NCBI GenBank assembly: GCA_964541485.1
Contig: CAZIQL010000001.1
Coordinates: 62,001-126,000 of the forward strand
Length of the DNA stretch: 64,000 nt
Direction of reading: 5' to 3'
Source of the DNA: SIG299 sp964541485
Lineage (GTDB): Bacteria; Bacillota; Clostridia; Lachnospirales; Lachnospiraceae
Position 1 is the stretch's first letter. The number at the start of each line of letters is the position of its first letter. Shown piece by piece: positions 8,824-17,513 of the stretch. A program made the translations under genes and the position numbers. The notes beneath the pieces were generated by a model. The model saw only the letters and a list, made by a program, of their open reading frames with translations. It was not told the DNA's origin and ran no database searches.

Positions 8824-10875
8824 TTATTCGATTGTAAACGCACCGAGCTCCTCTGCCAGTGCCTTTGCCTCTTTCTTTAAGGAAAGTACAACGGTATTTA
8901 ATTCCTCTGCCGAAGTCTTTGATGTGTTGCTCATGCGCTCTACATCTTCCGAAGCCGCCGAAGTTTCTTCTGCTACCGCAGAAATACTTTCAATGGCTGA
9001 AAGCGTATGCTTTTCCGCTTCTTCCATCTCTGTGACATATTCACGGATGTTTACCATGCGTTCTGCAATTTCTTCCACATTGCCACCGATTTTTTCAAAC
9101 TCAGACATGGTCTCAACCACTGCGTTGCCCTGCTGCGTCACTACCTCGTCTGCAGTTCTTACATTCTGCACGGTTCCCTCAGTCTTTGCTGTAATGGAGG
9201 CAATGATTCTTCCAATCGCTCCGGCTTCTTCTGCCGACTGCTCCGCAAGCTTTCTGATTTCTTCCGCAACCACTGCAAAGCCTCTGCCTGCCTCTCCGGC
9301 CCTTGCCGCCTCAATGGAAGCGTTCAGGGATAAAAGATTGGTCTGGCTTGCAATATCATCAATTGCCACAACGATACTCTGAATCTTCTTGGTCTCTTCC
9401 GACAATTCTTCAATATCCAGAATAATCTGCTTCGTAATCCTTGTAGTTTCTTCCGCACGTTTCTTTAAGTTTTCCATGGCATCCATACCCTCGTGGGCGG
9501 AAGTCTTTGCTCCCTCTGCCATGCCTTCGACTGCCTGCACATTCTCGCGTACTGTCTGAATGCGTTCGGCCAGCTTTTCTGCATTCTCCAGACACTCCGT
9601 CGAATCCTCTGCCTGAAGTACAATGCCTCGTCTGATTTCTTCCAGGGAAGCTGCAATCTGTCCGGAGGCTCCCATCAGATTCTCAGAAGCTATATTCAGC
9701 TCCTCGGCCGATGCATTCAGTGCATCCGTCGTAGCATTAGCGTGATGAATCAGCTTCTTTGTGTTATGCATCATCTTATCCGCCGCATTTGCTACCATAC
9801 CGAACTCATCCTTACGCCCCGAATGAATTCTGACATTTAAGTTGCCCTCTGCTGCCTGCTCCAGTGCATTTGCCGTCTTACGGATAATACCGGAATATCC
9901 CATGGATACAAACAATCCCAGTCCAAGAGAAACAATGCCGGCAATCAGCACCATCACAAATGTTGCTGTACTGATGTCTGCGGCCGCTCCCTGAATGGTG
10001 CTCACCGGAATTTTGCCCAGAAGCATTGCTCCGGTATCACTGATTTTACTGTAAATATATAAATATTCCATGCCCTGCTCTGTACCTGTCTCTGTTCCGA
10101 TTTCCGTCTCTGAAGCCAGAGCCTTCTGATAAAAGTCGGTGTTGTAGAACAGGACAGTTCCGTCACGGAGCACGCCGTCTTTTGTCGTCTCAACGCCATC
10201 CATCGTTACGAATGCAACCACACTGCCTTCGCCAAGGTCAACTGTGGAAAGAACATCTATCGCCGCATCCAGACGAACATCTACGGAAATGTAACCCAAT
10301 TTCTCAGAAAGTGCACTGTAAAATGGTTCTACGTATGTAATACAGTAATCGTTCTTTGACATTTCTTTGCTGTCAATAAAGGAATGAGTTCCGACCCAGC
10401 CGCTTTCCAAGCCTTTACTGTCAAGAAATGCTTTTTCTGTCGTTTTATCATACTCGGCACCTGCTGTCGTCATCAGGATGAAATAGTTTCCGTTCGATGA
10501 CAGTGCCTGTCCGCTATAGGAAAGCACCGACAAGTCACCGACAATATTATCCGAAGCCACGCTCTTTTTCAGCGCAGATGAAATTTCTGCCCGGGCTGCC
10601 TTTTCCTCATCGCTTCCTGACTCATACGCACCGCCATAGTAGGACTTTAACGTTGCCTCGCCCATAATCTGGGACACCTTCGCTTTTGCAATGGAACACA
10701 CCAGCTCAAAGTAGGTATCCGCAGACTCCATCGTAGATAACACCGACTCCTCATAGCTGCTCTTCAGCGCTTCCGATGCATTGCTGTAAGAAGATGCACC
10801 AAGAACCACGATGAATAAAACCGGGATTAAAAAGAATACTGTCAGCTTAACACGAATACTTAACCCTTTTTTCAT
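8824..10875 (-). CDS. Methyl-accepting chemotaxis protein with Cache sensor
   Basis: Membrane chemoreceptor of 683 residues. Membrane helix 1 at about 11-30, an extracellular double-Cache-like domain at about 35-290, membrane helix 2 at about 297-322, HAMP, and a cytoplasmic signalling coiled coil with the highly conserved hairpin tip (EIRKLAEQSAEEAGAIG). Ligand would be small and extracellular. It follows the inositol operon, but a promoter (10918-10946) lies inside the 3' end of iolE, so it can be transcribed alone. Whether it senses inositol is only suggested by position. Confidence 0.92.
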   Translation of the reverse strand: MKKGLSIRVKLTVFFLIPVLFIVVLGASSYSNASEALKSSYEESVLSTMESADTYFELVCSIAKAKVSQIMGEATLKSYYGGAYESGSDEEKAARAEISSALKKSVASDNIVGDLSVLSYSGQALSSNGNYFILMTTAGAEYDKTTEKAFLDSKGLESGWVGTHSFIDSKEMSKNDYCITYVEPFYSALSEKLGYISVDVRLDAAIDVLSTVDLGEGSVVAFVTMDGVETTKDGVLRDGTVLFYNTDFYQKALASETEIGTETGTEQGMEYLYIYSKISDTGAMLLGKIPVSTIQGAAADISTATFVMVLIAGIVSLGLGLFVSMGYSGIIRKTANALEQAAEGNLNVRIHSGRKDEFGMVANAADKMMHNTKKLIHHANATTDALNASAEELNIASENLMGASGQIAASLEEIRRGIVLQAEDSTECLENAEKLAERIQTVRENVQAVEGMAEGAKTSAHEGMDAMENLKKRAEETTRITKQIILDIEELSEETKKIQSIVVAIDDIASQTNLLSLNASIEAARAGEAGRGFAVVAEEIRKLAEQSAEEAGAIGRIIASITAKTEGTVQNVRTADEVVTQQGNAVVETMSEFEKIGGNVEEIAERMVNIREYVTEMEEAEKHTLSAIESISAVAEETSAASEDVERMSNTSKTSAEELNTVVLSLKKEAKALAEELGAFTIE

Positions 10876-10917
10876 ACATCAACCCTCTCTCATAGTATTT
10901 TAGGCCTTTATGCCTAT

Positions 10918-10946
10918 ATTATACTATAAGCCGGTCTTTTCTGCAA
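10918..10946 (-). promoter_or_regulatory. Promoter of the chemoreceptor gene
   Basis: Minus strand TTGCAG, 17 bases, TATAAT, overlapping the last codons of iolE. An adjacent small inverted repeat TAGGC/GCCTA sits in the leader. Confidence 0.6.
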
Positions 10947-11820
10947 TATAGGCTCTTGCCATCTTTGCGTACTTAAACGGATTTGCCTTTGCAGGGTCCT
11001 GTTCTGCCTCAACCAAAAGCCATCCTTCATAATTCATTTCATCGAGTGCCTGAAATACGGAATCAAAATCCACACATCCGTCACCAGGTACGGTAAATAC
11101 GCCTTCGCGCACTGCCTTTAAGAAGGACCACTTGCCTTCTGCTGCCTGCTTTCTAACTTCCGGACGTACATCCTTTAAATGTACATGACCGATTCTCTCC
11201 GGATACTTCTTTAAGATGTGCATTGGGTCTTCTTCAGAGAAGGTGAAGTGACCGGTATCATAGCAAAGGAAAACCAACTCGGGATCTGTATTGTCCATCA
11301 GACGTTCTGTCTCTTCGATGGTCTGTACGCCGGTGCCCATATGGTGATGGAAGCAGAGCTTAAAGCCTCTGTCCTTTGCAATCTTACCAAGGCGGTTTAA
11401 ACCGTCACACATCTTATCCCACTCTTCGTCTGTGAAATGTACCTTGCAGTCATAAATGGAGAGGTCTTCATTTCCCTGTACGGAATGGCTCTGCTCGGAA
11501 ACGTTGATTCTGTCTGCGCCCATGGCACTCAAATAATCAAGCTCCTTTAAGAACTCTGCCTCTGTCTCTTCATAAGGCTTTGTTGCAAGGAAGGAAGAGA
11601 ACCACTTGCTGGCAATTCTCATACCGCGAAGGTCTAATGCTTCTTTTAATACAGTCGTATCCTTTGGATATTTATTACCCACTTCACTTCCTGTGAAGCC
11701 TGCCAGTGCCATTTCGCTGACACACTGCTCAAATGTATTTTCCCCGCCAAGTGCCGGCATATCATCATTTGTCCAGCCGATTGGTGCAATTCCTAATTTT
11801 ACTTTGTCCTTGTTAAACAT
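10924..11820 (-). CDS. iolE: Inosose dehydratase (IolE)
   Basis: Converts 2-keto-myo-inositol to a trihydroxycyclohexane-dione in myo-inositol breakdown. 298 residues, xylose-isomerase-like TIM barrel (AP endonuclease 2 superfamily). Family phrases are visible: IAPIGWTNDDMP near the start, LCFHHHMGTGVQT, YDTGHF and the C-terminal LLVEAEQDP with metal-binding Glu. Last gene of the minus-strand iolJ-C-B-D-E operon, 20 bases after iolD. AAGGAG precedes the ATG. Confidence 0.95.
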   Translation of the reverse strand: MFNKDKVKLGIAPIGWTNDDMPALGGENTFEQCVSEMALAGFTGSEVGNKYPKDTTVLKEALDLRGMRIASKWFSSFLATKPYEETEAEFLKELDYLSAMGADRINVSEQSHSVQGNEDLSIYDCKVHFTDEEWDKMCDGLNRLGKIAKDRGFKLCFHHHMGTGVQTIEETERLMDNTDPELVFLCYDTGHFTFSEEDPMHILKKYPERIGHVHLKDVRPEVRKQAAEGKWSFLKAVREGVFTVPGDGCVDFDSVFQALDEMNYEGWLLVEAEQDPAKANPFKYAKMARAYIAEKTGL

Positions 11821-11840
11821 GATTTTGTTCTCCTTTTCTA

Positions 11841-13769
11841 TTAGTACATCCGCGCCTTAGCCAGATGCTCCATTCTGTTTTCATAGCTCTTGTGAATCTT
11901 TTCGTTTGTTTCACTGTCGCCAAGACCTACATGCCACCAGGACAGGTAACCGTCTGTCATGGTCTTTGGAAGTACCTTGATATCAATCAATGTAGAAACG
12001 GTCTCGCTCTTTGCTGCTTCCAGAGCTTCTTCAAGTTCCTTCATGGTGGTAGCCGTGTAACCCTTCATACCGTAGCCTCTTGCAATCATCGCAAAATCGG
12101 TGTGAATTAAATCACCCGTCTGCTTACCGCTTTCATCACGGTAACGGAACATGGTAGCAAGGCTTCCGATACCGTTACCCATCTGGAGGTTATTGATACA
12201 GCCAAAGCCACAGTTATCAAATAACAGCACAGTAATCTTTTTGCCTTCCTGTAAGGAGGTTGCCATTTCAGAGTGCATCATCATGAACGCTCCGTCACCC
12301 ACCATTGCATACACCGGCTGGTCCGGTTTTGCAAGCTTTGCACCGAATGCCGCACAAATCTCGTAGCCCATACAGGAGAAACCGTATTCCATATGGTAGG
12401 AATCCTTTTCTTCCGTGGTCCACATACGCTGTAAATCACCAGGGAGACTTCCGGATGCTCCGACTGCAATTGCATTCTTCTCAATCTTTTCCCGAATGAG
12501 TCCAAGTGCTGCTGTCTGTGTAATCACACCACCGGTGGTCTTTACAAACTCTTCGAGCACGCCCGGTTCCATTGCAGAAATCAGAGGTTTGTAGGTTTCA
12601 TTATATTCTGTGGAAGTTAAGAACTGCATTTCCTTTTCCCATGCATCCTTTGCCTCTTTGATTTCTGTGGTATAGCCGCTGATATACTCTCTTGCAGAAA
12701 GCTCTGCTGCCAACGCCTCTACGGATACCTTAGCATCCCCGACTACCGAGTATGCATCTAATTTAAGTGCATGGAATCTGGAGGTGTTAATCATGGCAAA
12801 CTCCACATCCGGATTTTCAAACAGTGCCTTGGAGCCTGTCGTGAAGTCACTGAGTCTGGTACCGATACCGATGACCATATCTGCCTTCGTCGCAATCATA
12901 TTGGCAGAAAGATTTCCTGTCACTCCAAGTCCACCCATATTAAGCGGATGGGAGGTCGGTGTCACGCTCTTGCCGGACTGTGTTTCACAATACGGAATGT
13001 TGAACTGTTCGCAGAAATTCACCACGGTCTCGCCTGCTTCGGAATAACGTACGCCACCGCCCAGGATAACAACCGGTTTCTTCTTATTTTTCATTGCCTC
13101 TGCCACTGCCGTTACTTCATCCATATCCGGCACTGCTCTGAGGATTCTATGTACTCTCTTTTTAAAGAAATCCACCGGAAAATCAAAATGCTCACCCTGT
13201 ACATCCTGTGGTAAGGAAATGCACACGCCGCCAGCGGTGGATGGGTCTGTCAAAACACGCATTGCATTTAACAGCGCACTCATTAACTGCTCCGGACGTG
13301 TCACTCTGTCCCAGTAACGGGAAACCGGACGGAACGCATCACTGGTTGTGATGGACATGTCATGAAACTGCTCAATCTGCTGCAGTACCGGGTCCGGCTG
13401 TCTGGTTGCATACGCATCACCTGTGAATACAAGGAGCGGCACATTGTTTACCGTAGCATCTGCCACTGCAGTTACCATATTGGCTGCACCCGGTCCGATG
13501 GAGGATGCACAAGCAATAATTTTTCTTCTGTTGTTCTGCTTTGCAAAGCCTGCCGCCGCATGCGCCATGCCCTGCTCGTTTCTTCCCTGGTATACCTTTA
13601 AGCCTCCCGGATTTTCCTCAAGCGCCTGACCGATACCAAGTACAATACCGTGTCCGAATATAGTAAAAATACCATCTACGAACTTTTCTTCTGTTCCGTC
13701 CAAAGAAACATACTGATGATCCAAAAACTTTACAATCGCCTGTCCGACGGTCATTCTGATTCTTTCCAT
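11841..13769 (-). CDS. iolD: Trihydroxycyclohexane-1,2-dione acylhydrolase (IolD)
   Basis: Thiamine-diphosphate enzyme that opens the inositol-derived ring to 5-deoxy-glucuronate. 642 residues from the ATG at 13769; the in-frame TTG two codons earlier is a less likely start. TPP-family features: N-terminal FGHG and the catalytic-type Glu region (YQGRNEQGMAHAAAGFA), the central NAD/FAD-like domain, and the C-terminal TPP-Mg motif GDGAFMMMHSEM...NNCGFGCINN type. Fits the iol operon between iolB and iolE. Confidence 0.95.
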   Translation of the reverse strand: MERIRMTVGQAIVKFLDHQYVSLDGTEEKFVDGIFTIFGHGIVLGIGQALEENPGGLKVYQGRNEQGMAHAAAGFAKQNNRRKIIACASSIGPGAANMVTAVADATVNNVPLLVFTGDAYATRQPDPVLQQIEQFHDMSITTSDAFRPVSRYWDRVTRPEQLMSALLNAMRVLTDPSTAGGVCISLPQDVQGEHFDFPVDFFKKRVHRILRAVPDMDEVTAVAEAMKNKKKPVVILGGGVRYSEAGETVVNFCEQFNIPYCETQSGKSVTPTSHPLNMGGLGVTGNLSANMIATKADMVIGIGTRLSDFTTGSKALFENPDVEFAMINTSRFHALKLDAYSVVGDAKVSVEALAAELSAREYISGYTTEIKEAKDAWEKEMQFLTSTEYNETYKPLISAMEPGVLEEFVKTTGGVITQTAALGLIREKIEKNAIAVGASGSLPGDLQRMWTTEEKDSYHMEYGFSCMGYEICAAFGAKLAKPDQPVYAMVGDGAFMMMHSEMATSLQEGKKITVLLFDNCGFGCINNLQMGNGIGSLATMFRYRDESGKQTGDLIHTDFAMIARGYGMKGYTATTMKELEEALEAAKSETVSTLIDIKVLPKTMTDGYLSWWHVGLGDSETNEKIHKSYENRMEHLAKARMY

Positions 13770-13786
13770 GTTCAAACTGTCCTTTC

Positions 13787-14554
13787 TTACTGTTCTAACA
13801 GCCAGGTATGTGCCGGATCATTATCCCTGGTGGTCCAAGGATTTCCATCCAGATGACGGATCATCCAGCAGTAATACATGTTATAGCCCGGAGCCGCTGT
13901 CTGCGGATGGGTCAGTCCACCCGGAATGTTTGCTGCACTGCCATCCGTTACCTTAAATACATTGTCTCCGATAAAGCAGCCGCCAAAGCCCTGAGGCTTC
14001 TCAAACTTGTAATAATACACCTCCGGCTGTGGATGGGAATGCGGAATGTAGCTCGACCAACGGCCCGCCTTTGTGATAACCTCACCGCAAACCATGTTGG
14101 AGTATGGGGCATTCTGATAATCAAAGATGGTAAGAACCTCTCTCTTAGCCGTGCCTTCCCACTGTTTATCACCCATTACCTCAATCTTACATTCATTTGG
14201 TGTGTAGAATACCGTATCGAACTCTCTGTCATTCTCTGTCATCTGAAGCAGTACTTCACTGTCTTCTTCTGCCACCACGGTTGCCATCTTTCCTTTACAA
14301 ACATGCAGGCAATACGGAGCTTCTTCAAATACATTCTTTCTTTTTGCGCTTTCTCTTCTGCCTTCAAAGGAATAGCTTACCTTTCCTTCCAGCAAAAGAA
14401 GTGCCGCTTCCTTATTTTTTTCGGTTACCGTCACGGATTCTCCTTTTTTCAAACGGTACACTAAAATATCCATCATCATATCAGCATTCACACCGCCGAT
14501 TTTGGATACCACTTTTACGCCATTTTCATCAAATTCCAAATAATCAAACATCAT
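13787..14554 (-). CDS. iolB: 5-deoxy-glucuronate isomerase (IolB)
   Basis: Isomerises 5-deoxy-glucuronate to 2-deoxy-5-keto-gluconate. 255 residues, bicupin fold; cupin phrases include SSYIPHSHPQPEVYYYKF and GGLTHPQTAAPGYNMYY, with the metal-binding His/Glu set. Two adjacent ATG codons at 14554 and 14551; the first is used here. Slightly short of the usual ~270 residues but both cupins are intact. Between iolC and iolD in the operon. Confidence 0.95.
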   Translation of the reverse strand: MMFDYLEFDENGVKVVSKIGGVNADMMMDILVYRLKKGESVTVTEKNKEAALLLLEGKVSYSFEGRRESAKRKNVFEEAPYCLHVCKGKMATVVAEEDSEVLLQMTENDREFDTVFYTPNECKIEVMGDKQWEGTAKREVLTIFDYQNAPYSNMVCGEVITKAGRWSSYIPHSHPQPEVYYYKFEKPQGFGGCFIGDNVFKVTDGSAANIPGGLTHPQTAAPGYNMYYCWMIRHLDGNPWTTRDNDPAHTWLLEQ

Positions 14555-14568
14555 AACGGTTATCTCCT

Positions 14569-15585
14569 TTATGCTCTTGCAATCATTTCACCGTATAACT
14601 CTTTTTCTTCCTGAATAAACTTCTTTACGCTTTCTGCATCCGGCATATCCTCAGAACATGCATGACTGGCAACCAGCATTGCCGCGGATGCAGAACCAAA
14701 CTCCAGGGCATCGATGATTTCCCAGCCTTCAAACAATCCGAACAGGAATGCAGAAGCATAGCCGTCACCGCCGCCAAAGCTCTTTAATAATTTTACCGGG
14801 AAGGATTTAATCGTGTAGCTGTTGCCATCATCGGTATACGCTGTAGAGCCTTCCTTGCCGTGCTTAATCACGATAATCTTTACGCCCCTTGCATGCCAGT
14901 ACGCAGCCGACTGTAAATCCGTTCTTCCCTCTTCAATCAGACGCTCGGTCAAGTCCACTTCTTCTCTGGAGCCAAGGATAACATCGGCCTCCTTTGCTAC
15001 CATGGAATAATAGATGGAGATTTCGTCTGTGTTCTTCCAATTATATGGACGGTAATCGATATCAAAGATTACCTTTGTATCATTTCTCTTTGCAAATGCA
15101 AGTGCCTTCAGTGCTGCTTCCCTGGACGGACTCTGTGCCAGAGCCGTACCGGAAATGAGGAGTGCCTTGCTGCTCTTTATGTAATCTTCGGAAATATCCT
15201 CTACGGACAACTGCAAATCCGCAACTCCTTCACGGTACATTAAGATACTGCTTTCCGTCTCACTCTTAATCTCCGTAAAGGTAAGTCCTAACTTCTCGCC
15301 ATTCTTTGCTCTTGTCACATGTGTAGTGTCAATGCCTTCCTGCTTGAAGCGGTTCTCAATAAAGGTACCAAACTGGTCATCGGAAACCTTTCCGATAAAA
15401 CCAACCTTCTTCCCAAGTCTTGCCATACCGACTGCAATGTTTGCAGGGGAACCTCCGAGATATTTCTTAAAAGTCGTACTCTCATCGAGCGGCTTGTAAT
15501 AATCCACCGGATTTAAATCGATTGCCGCACGTCCCAAAAGCACAATATCAAATTCTCTTGTTTCATCTAATGCTAAATATCCCAT
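14569..15585 (-). CDS. iolC: 5-dehydro-2-deoxygluconokinase (IolC)
   Basis: PfkB-family kinase that phosphorylates 2-deoxy-5-keto-gluconate. 338 residues. Substrate-binding N-terminal phrase (FDIVLLGRAAIDLNPVD), GGSPANIAVGMARLG, and the C-terminal anion-hole region FGGGDGYASAFLFGLF in place of the canonical DTxGAGD, which is the usual form in IolC. One base separates it from iolJ, so translation is coupled. Confidence 0.94.
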   Translation of the reverse strand: MGYLALDETREFDIVLLGRAAIDLNPVDYYKPLDESTTFKKYLGGSPANIAVGMARLGKKVGFIGKVSDDQFGTFIENRFKQEGIDTTHVTRAKNGEKLGLTFTEIKSETESSILMYREGVADLQLSVEDISEDYIKSSKALLISGTALAQSPSREAALKALAFAKRNDTKVIFDIDYRPYNWKNTDEISIYYSMVAKEADVILGSREEVDLTERLIEEGRTDLQSAAYWHARGVKIIVIKHGKEGSTAYTDDGNSYTIKSFPVKLLKSFGGGDGYASAFLFGLFEGWEIIDALEFGSASAAMLVASHACSEDMPDAESVKKFIQEEKELYGEMIARA

Positions 15586-15586
15586 A

Positions 15587-16432
15587 CTATTCTGCCTTTC
15601 CTTCCGAACCGAAAATCCGGATATGTTTCTTTACATTTTCATACGCAAGCTCTGCCATATGTGCACTCAGACGGAAATAATCGTGCTTATCCTCCGCTGC
15701 ATATTCCCTTGCTGCCTGCTCCACTGCCATAAAAGTTCCGGTTGCTACGTTAATCTTGCGGATGCCGCCCTGAATGCACCTTTTAAAATCCTCCTCACTG
15801 ATTCCCGTACCGCCATGTAATACCAACGGCATTCCCGTCAACTCTCTGGATTTTTTCAAAACCTCAAAATTCAGTTTCGGCTCATCCTTATAAAGCCCGT
15901 GTGCATTTCCTATGGAAAGAGCAATCGCATCCACGCCGGTTTCCTCTTTGAGTCTCTTTACCTCCTTCGGGTCCGAATAAATCCGTTCGCCTTCCTTGGT
16001 TCCGTCCTCTGACACACCAATCTGCCCGACCTCTGCCTCTACCGTGGCACCATAGCGGTCTGCCATCTCCTTTACCTGCTTTGTCAGGCGCACATTTTCG
16101 TCAATCGGCTTATCGGAAGCGTCTATCATAACCGAAGTAAACCCAAGCTCCAATGCCTCTTCGATACAATCCAGCGTCTTACCGTGGTCTAAATGCACTG
16201 CCACCGGTACACTCGCATTTTTCGCTGCCGCAATCATCAGCGGTGCAATTACATTGAGCGGAGAATACGGCAGCCTCACCTGTGCCACCTGAAGAATCAA
16301 TGGTGACTTCAGTTCTTCCGCTGCTTTTACAGCCCCCAGAATCATTTCCATATTTGCTACACTGAATGCTCCGACGCCGTAATTGCCTTTTTCCGCATCC
16401 AGCAAAAGTTCTTTCATTGGTACTAATGCCAA
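15587..16432 (-). CDS. iolJ: Class II aldolase of the inositol pathway (IolJ-like)
   Basis: Cleaves 6-phospho-5-dehydro-2-deoxygluconate to dihydroxyacetone phosphate and malonate semialdehyde. 281 residues, class II fructose-bisphosphate aldolase fold: zinc ligands in VAVHLDHGKTLD and LVLHGGTGISEED. The start is TTG at 16432: AAGGAGG lies eight bases before it, whereas the first ATG (16417) is 23 bases away, and the family N-terminus (MALVPMKELL) is retained with TTG. First structural gene of the iol operon. A generic FBP aldolase is the alternative, but the neighbours decide. Confidence 0.92.
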   Translation of the reverse strand: MALVPMKELLLDAEKGNYGVGAFSVANMEMILGAVKAAEELKSPLILQVAQVRLPYSPLNVIAPLMIAAAKNASVPVAVHLDHGKTLDCIEEALELGFTSVMIDASDKPIDENVRLTKQVKEMADRYGATVEAEVGQIGVSEDGTKEGERIYSDPKEVKRLKEETGVDAIALSIGNAHGLYKDEPKLNFEVLKKSRELTGMPLVLHGGTGISEEDFKRCIQGGIRKINVATGTFMAVEQAAREYAAEDKHDYFRLSAHMAELAYENVKKHIRIFGSEGKAE

Positions 16433-16462
16433 AGTTCTTCCCTCCTTTTCGTGTTTCTTATT

Positions 16463-16475
16463 AACTTTTTGTTAA
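16463..16475. promoter_or_regulatory. Putative IolR operator at the iolJ promoter
   Basis: AACTTTTTGTTAA, whose complement TTAACAAAAAGTT is identical to the site at 17471-17483 near iolG. It lies just downstream of the iolJ start of transcription, where a DeoR-type repressor would block elongation or initiation. Confidence 0.6.
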
Positions 16476-16485
16476 CTTAACATAA

Positions 16486-16514
16486 AAGTTACCACTTTTC
16501 ACACAAAAAGTCAA
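16486..16514 (-). promoter_or_regulatory. Promoter of the iol operon
   Basis: Minus strand TTGACT, 17 bases, TAACTT. The stretch TTTGATTGACTT around the -35 is also found at the iolG promoter, so the two promoters share both the -35 context and the downstream operator. Confidence 0.5.
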
Positions 16515-16528
16515 TCAAAAGAACGTGA

Positions 16529-17305
16529 CTATTCCATCTCAACCTTTACAAGCTGTAACTCTACATTATTTTGTGCACAAAGTTCCACAAATGCCTTATC
16601 CGCCTCATCATCCACAATTACCTTTTCCATATCCGTAATGCCCGCATAGGTAAGCAGCGAGCTTCTTCCATATTTACTGGAATCTACCAATAAATATACA
16701 TGTGCGGAATTTTCCAGTGCAGCACGTTTTACTTCAAATTCCATCGGAGAGGAATTCGTCACATCTCCGTTTGCCGTCACGCCGGCAGCAGCAAGGAATG
16801 CCTTCTGAATATTGTAACGCTCCAACACGCGTCCGGTCTCTGCTGACACAAAGGAATTGGTCTTTCTCTCCAAGGTACCCGGCAGACAGATAATCTGCAT
16901 GTCAGGATATGGTAATGCCCTCATAATCGCATTTAAATTATGTGTCAAAATCGTAATGTTTTTGCGGTTTTCTAGGAAATCCACCAGATACATTGCCGTT
17001 GTTCCGGAGTCAATATAAATAATATCCCCGTCCTCTACCAGCTTTGCTGCAACGCGACAGATAGAACGCTTTCTGTCGTTGTTTTTCATCTTTCTTTCTT
17101 CAAAAGGAACCAGGCTGTTCTGACGGTTGCTTGTCACGCCTCCGTATACCTTTTTAATAGAACCTTTGTTCACAAGCTGTGCCACATCAAGTCTTGCTGT
17201 GTTCATGGAAATACCAAATTCCGTACAAAGCTCTTCCATAGATACGGTTTCCTTTTCCAACACATACTGCTCCATCCTGCGCAGACGAAATGATTTCATG
17301 CCCAT
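16529..17305 (-). CDS. iolR: DeoR-family repressor (IolR-like)
   Basis: Sugar-phosphate responsive transcription factor. 258 residues. N-terminal winged HTH (VSMEELCTEFGISMNTARLD at about 19-38) and a C-terminal DeoR sensor domain of phosphosugar-isomerase fold (GDIIYIDSGTTAMYLVDFL; TNSSPMEFEVKRAAL). Located between iolG and the iol operon, with identical operator-like sequences at both promoters. IolR of Bacillus responds to a phosphorylated inositol intermediate; the same is inferred here. Confidence 0.88.
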   Translation of the reverse strand: MGMKSFRLRRMEQYVLEKETVSMEELCTEFGISMNTARLDVAQLVNKGSIKKVYGGVTSNRQNSLVPFEERKMKNNDRKRSICRVAAKLVEDGDIIYIDSGTTAMYLVDFLENRKNITILTHNLNAIMRALPYPDMQIICLPGTLERKTNSFVSAETGRVLERYNIQKAFLAAAGVTANGDVTNSSPMEFEVKRAALENSAHVYLLVDSSKYGRSSLLTYAGITDMEKVIVDDEADKAFVELCAQNNVELQLVKVEME

Positions 17306-17432
17306 AGTAGTTTTCCCTCTCTTTTATATGATTTTTAGATTTTTTGTTCATTTCCATTAGTCAATATCATCATTCTACCATAAAAATTAGCAATTTCAAT
17401 GCTTTTTACACAAATTTTTCAAGTTTTTTTGA

Positions 17433-17460
17433 TTGACTTGCTATAATTTTGTGTTATAAT
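17433..17460 (+). promoter_or_regulatory. Promoter of iolG
   Basis: TTGACT, 16 bases, TATAAT. The -35 region TTTGATTGACTT matches that of the iolJ promoter. Confidence 0.7.
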
Positions 17461-17470
17461 ATACTCAAAC

Positions 17471-17483
17471 TTAACAAAAAGTT
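17471..17483. promoter_or_regulatory. Putative IolR operator at the iolG promoter
   Basis: TTAACAAAAAGTT, starting 11 bases after the -10 element, within CTTAACAAAAAGTTGA. Same 13-mer as at 16463-16475 in inverse orientation relative to the genome but the same orientation relative to its own promoter. Confidence 0.6.
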
Positions 17484-17513
17484 GATATCTCCGTAAGAAA
17501 GAAGGATTTTTTT

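Noticed and set aside
12771..13214. 147-codon plus-strand frame within iolD
   Set aside because: Antisense to a conserved TPP-enzyme gene, no ribosome site and no recognisable protein.
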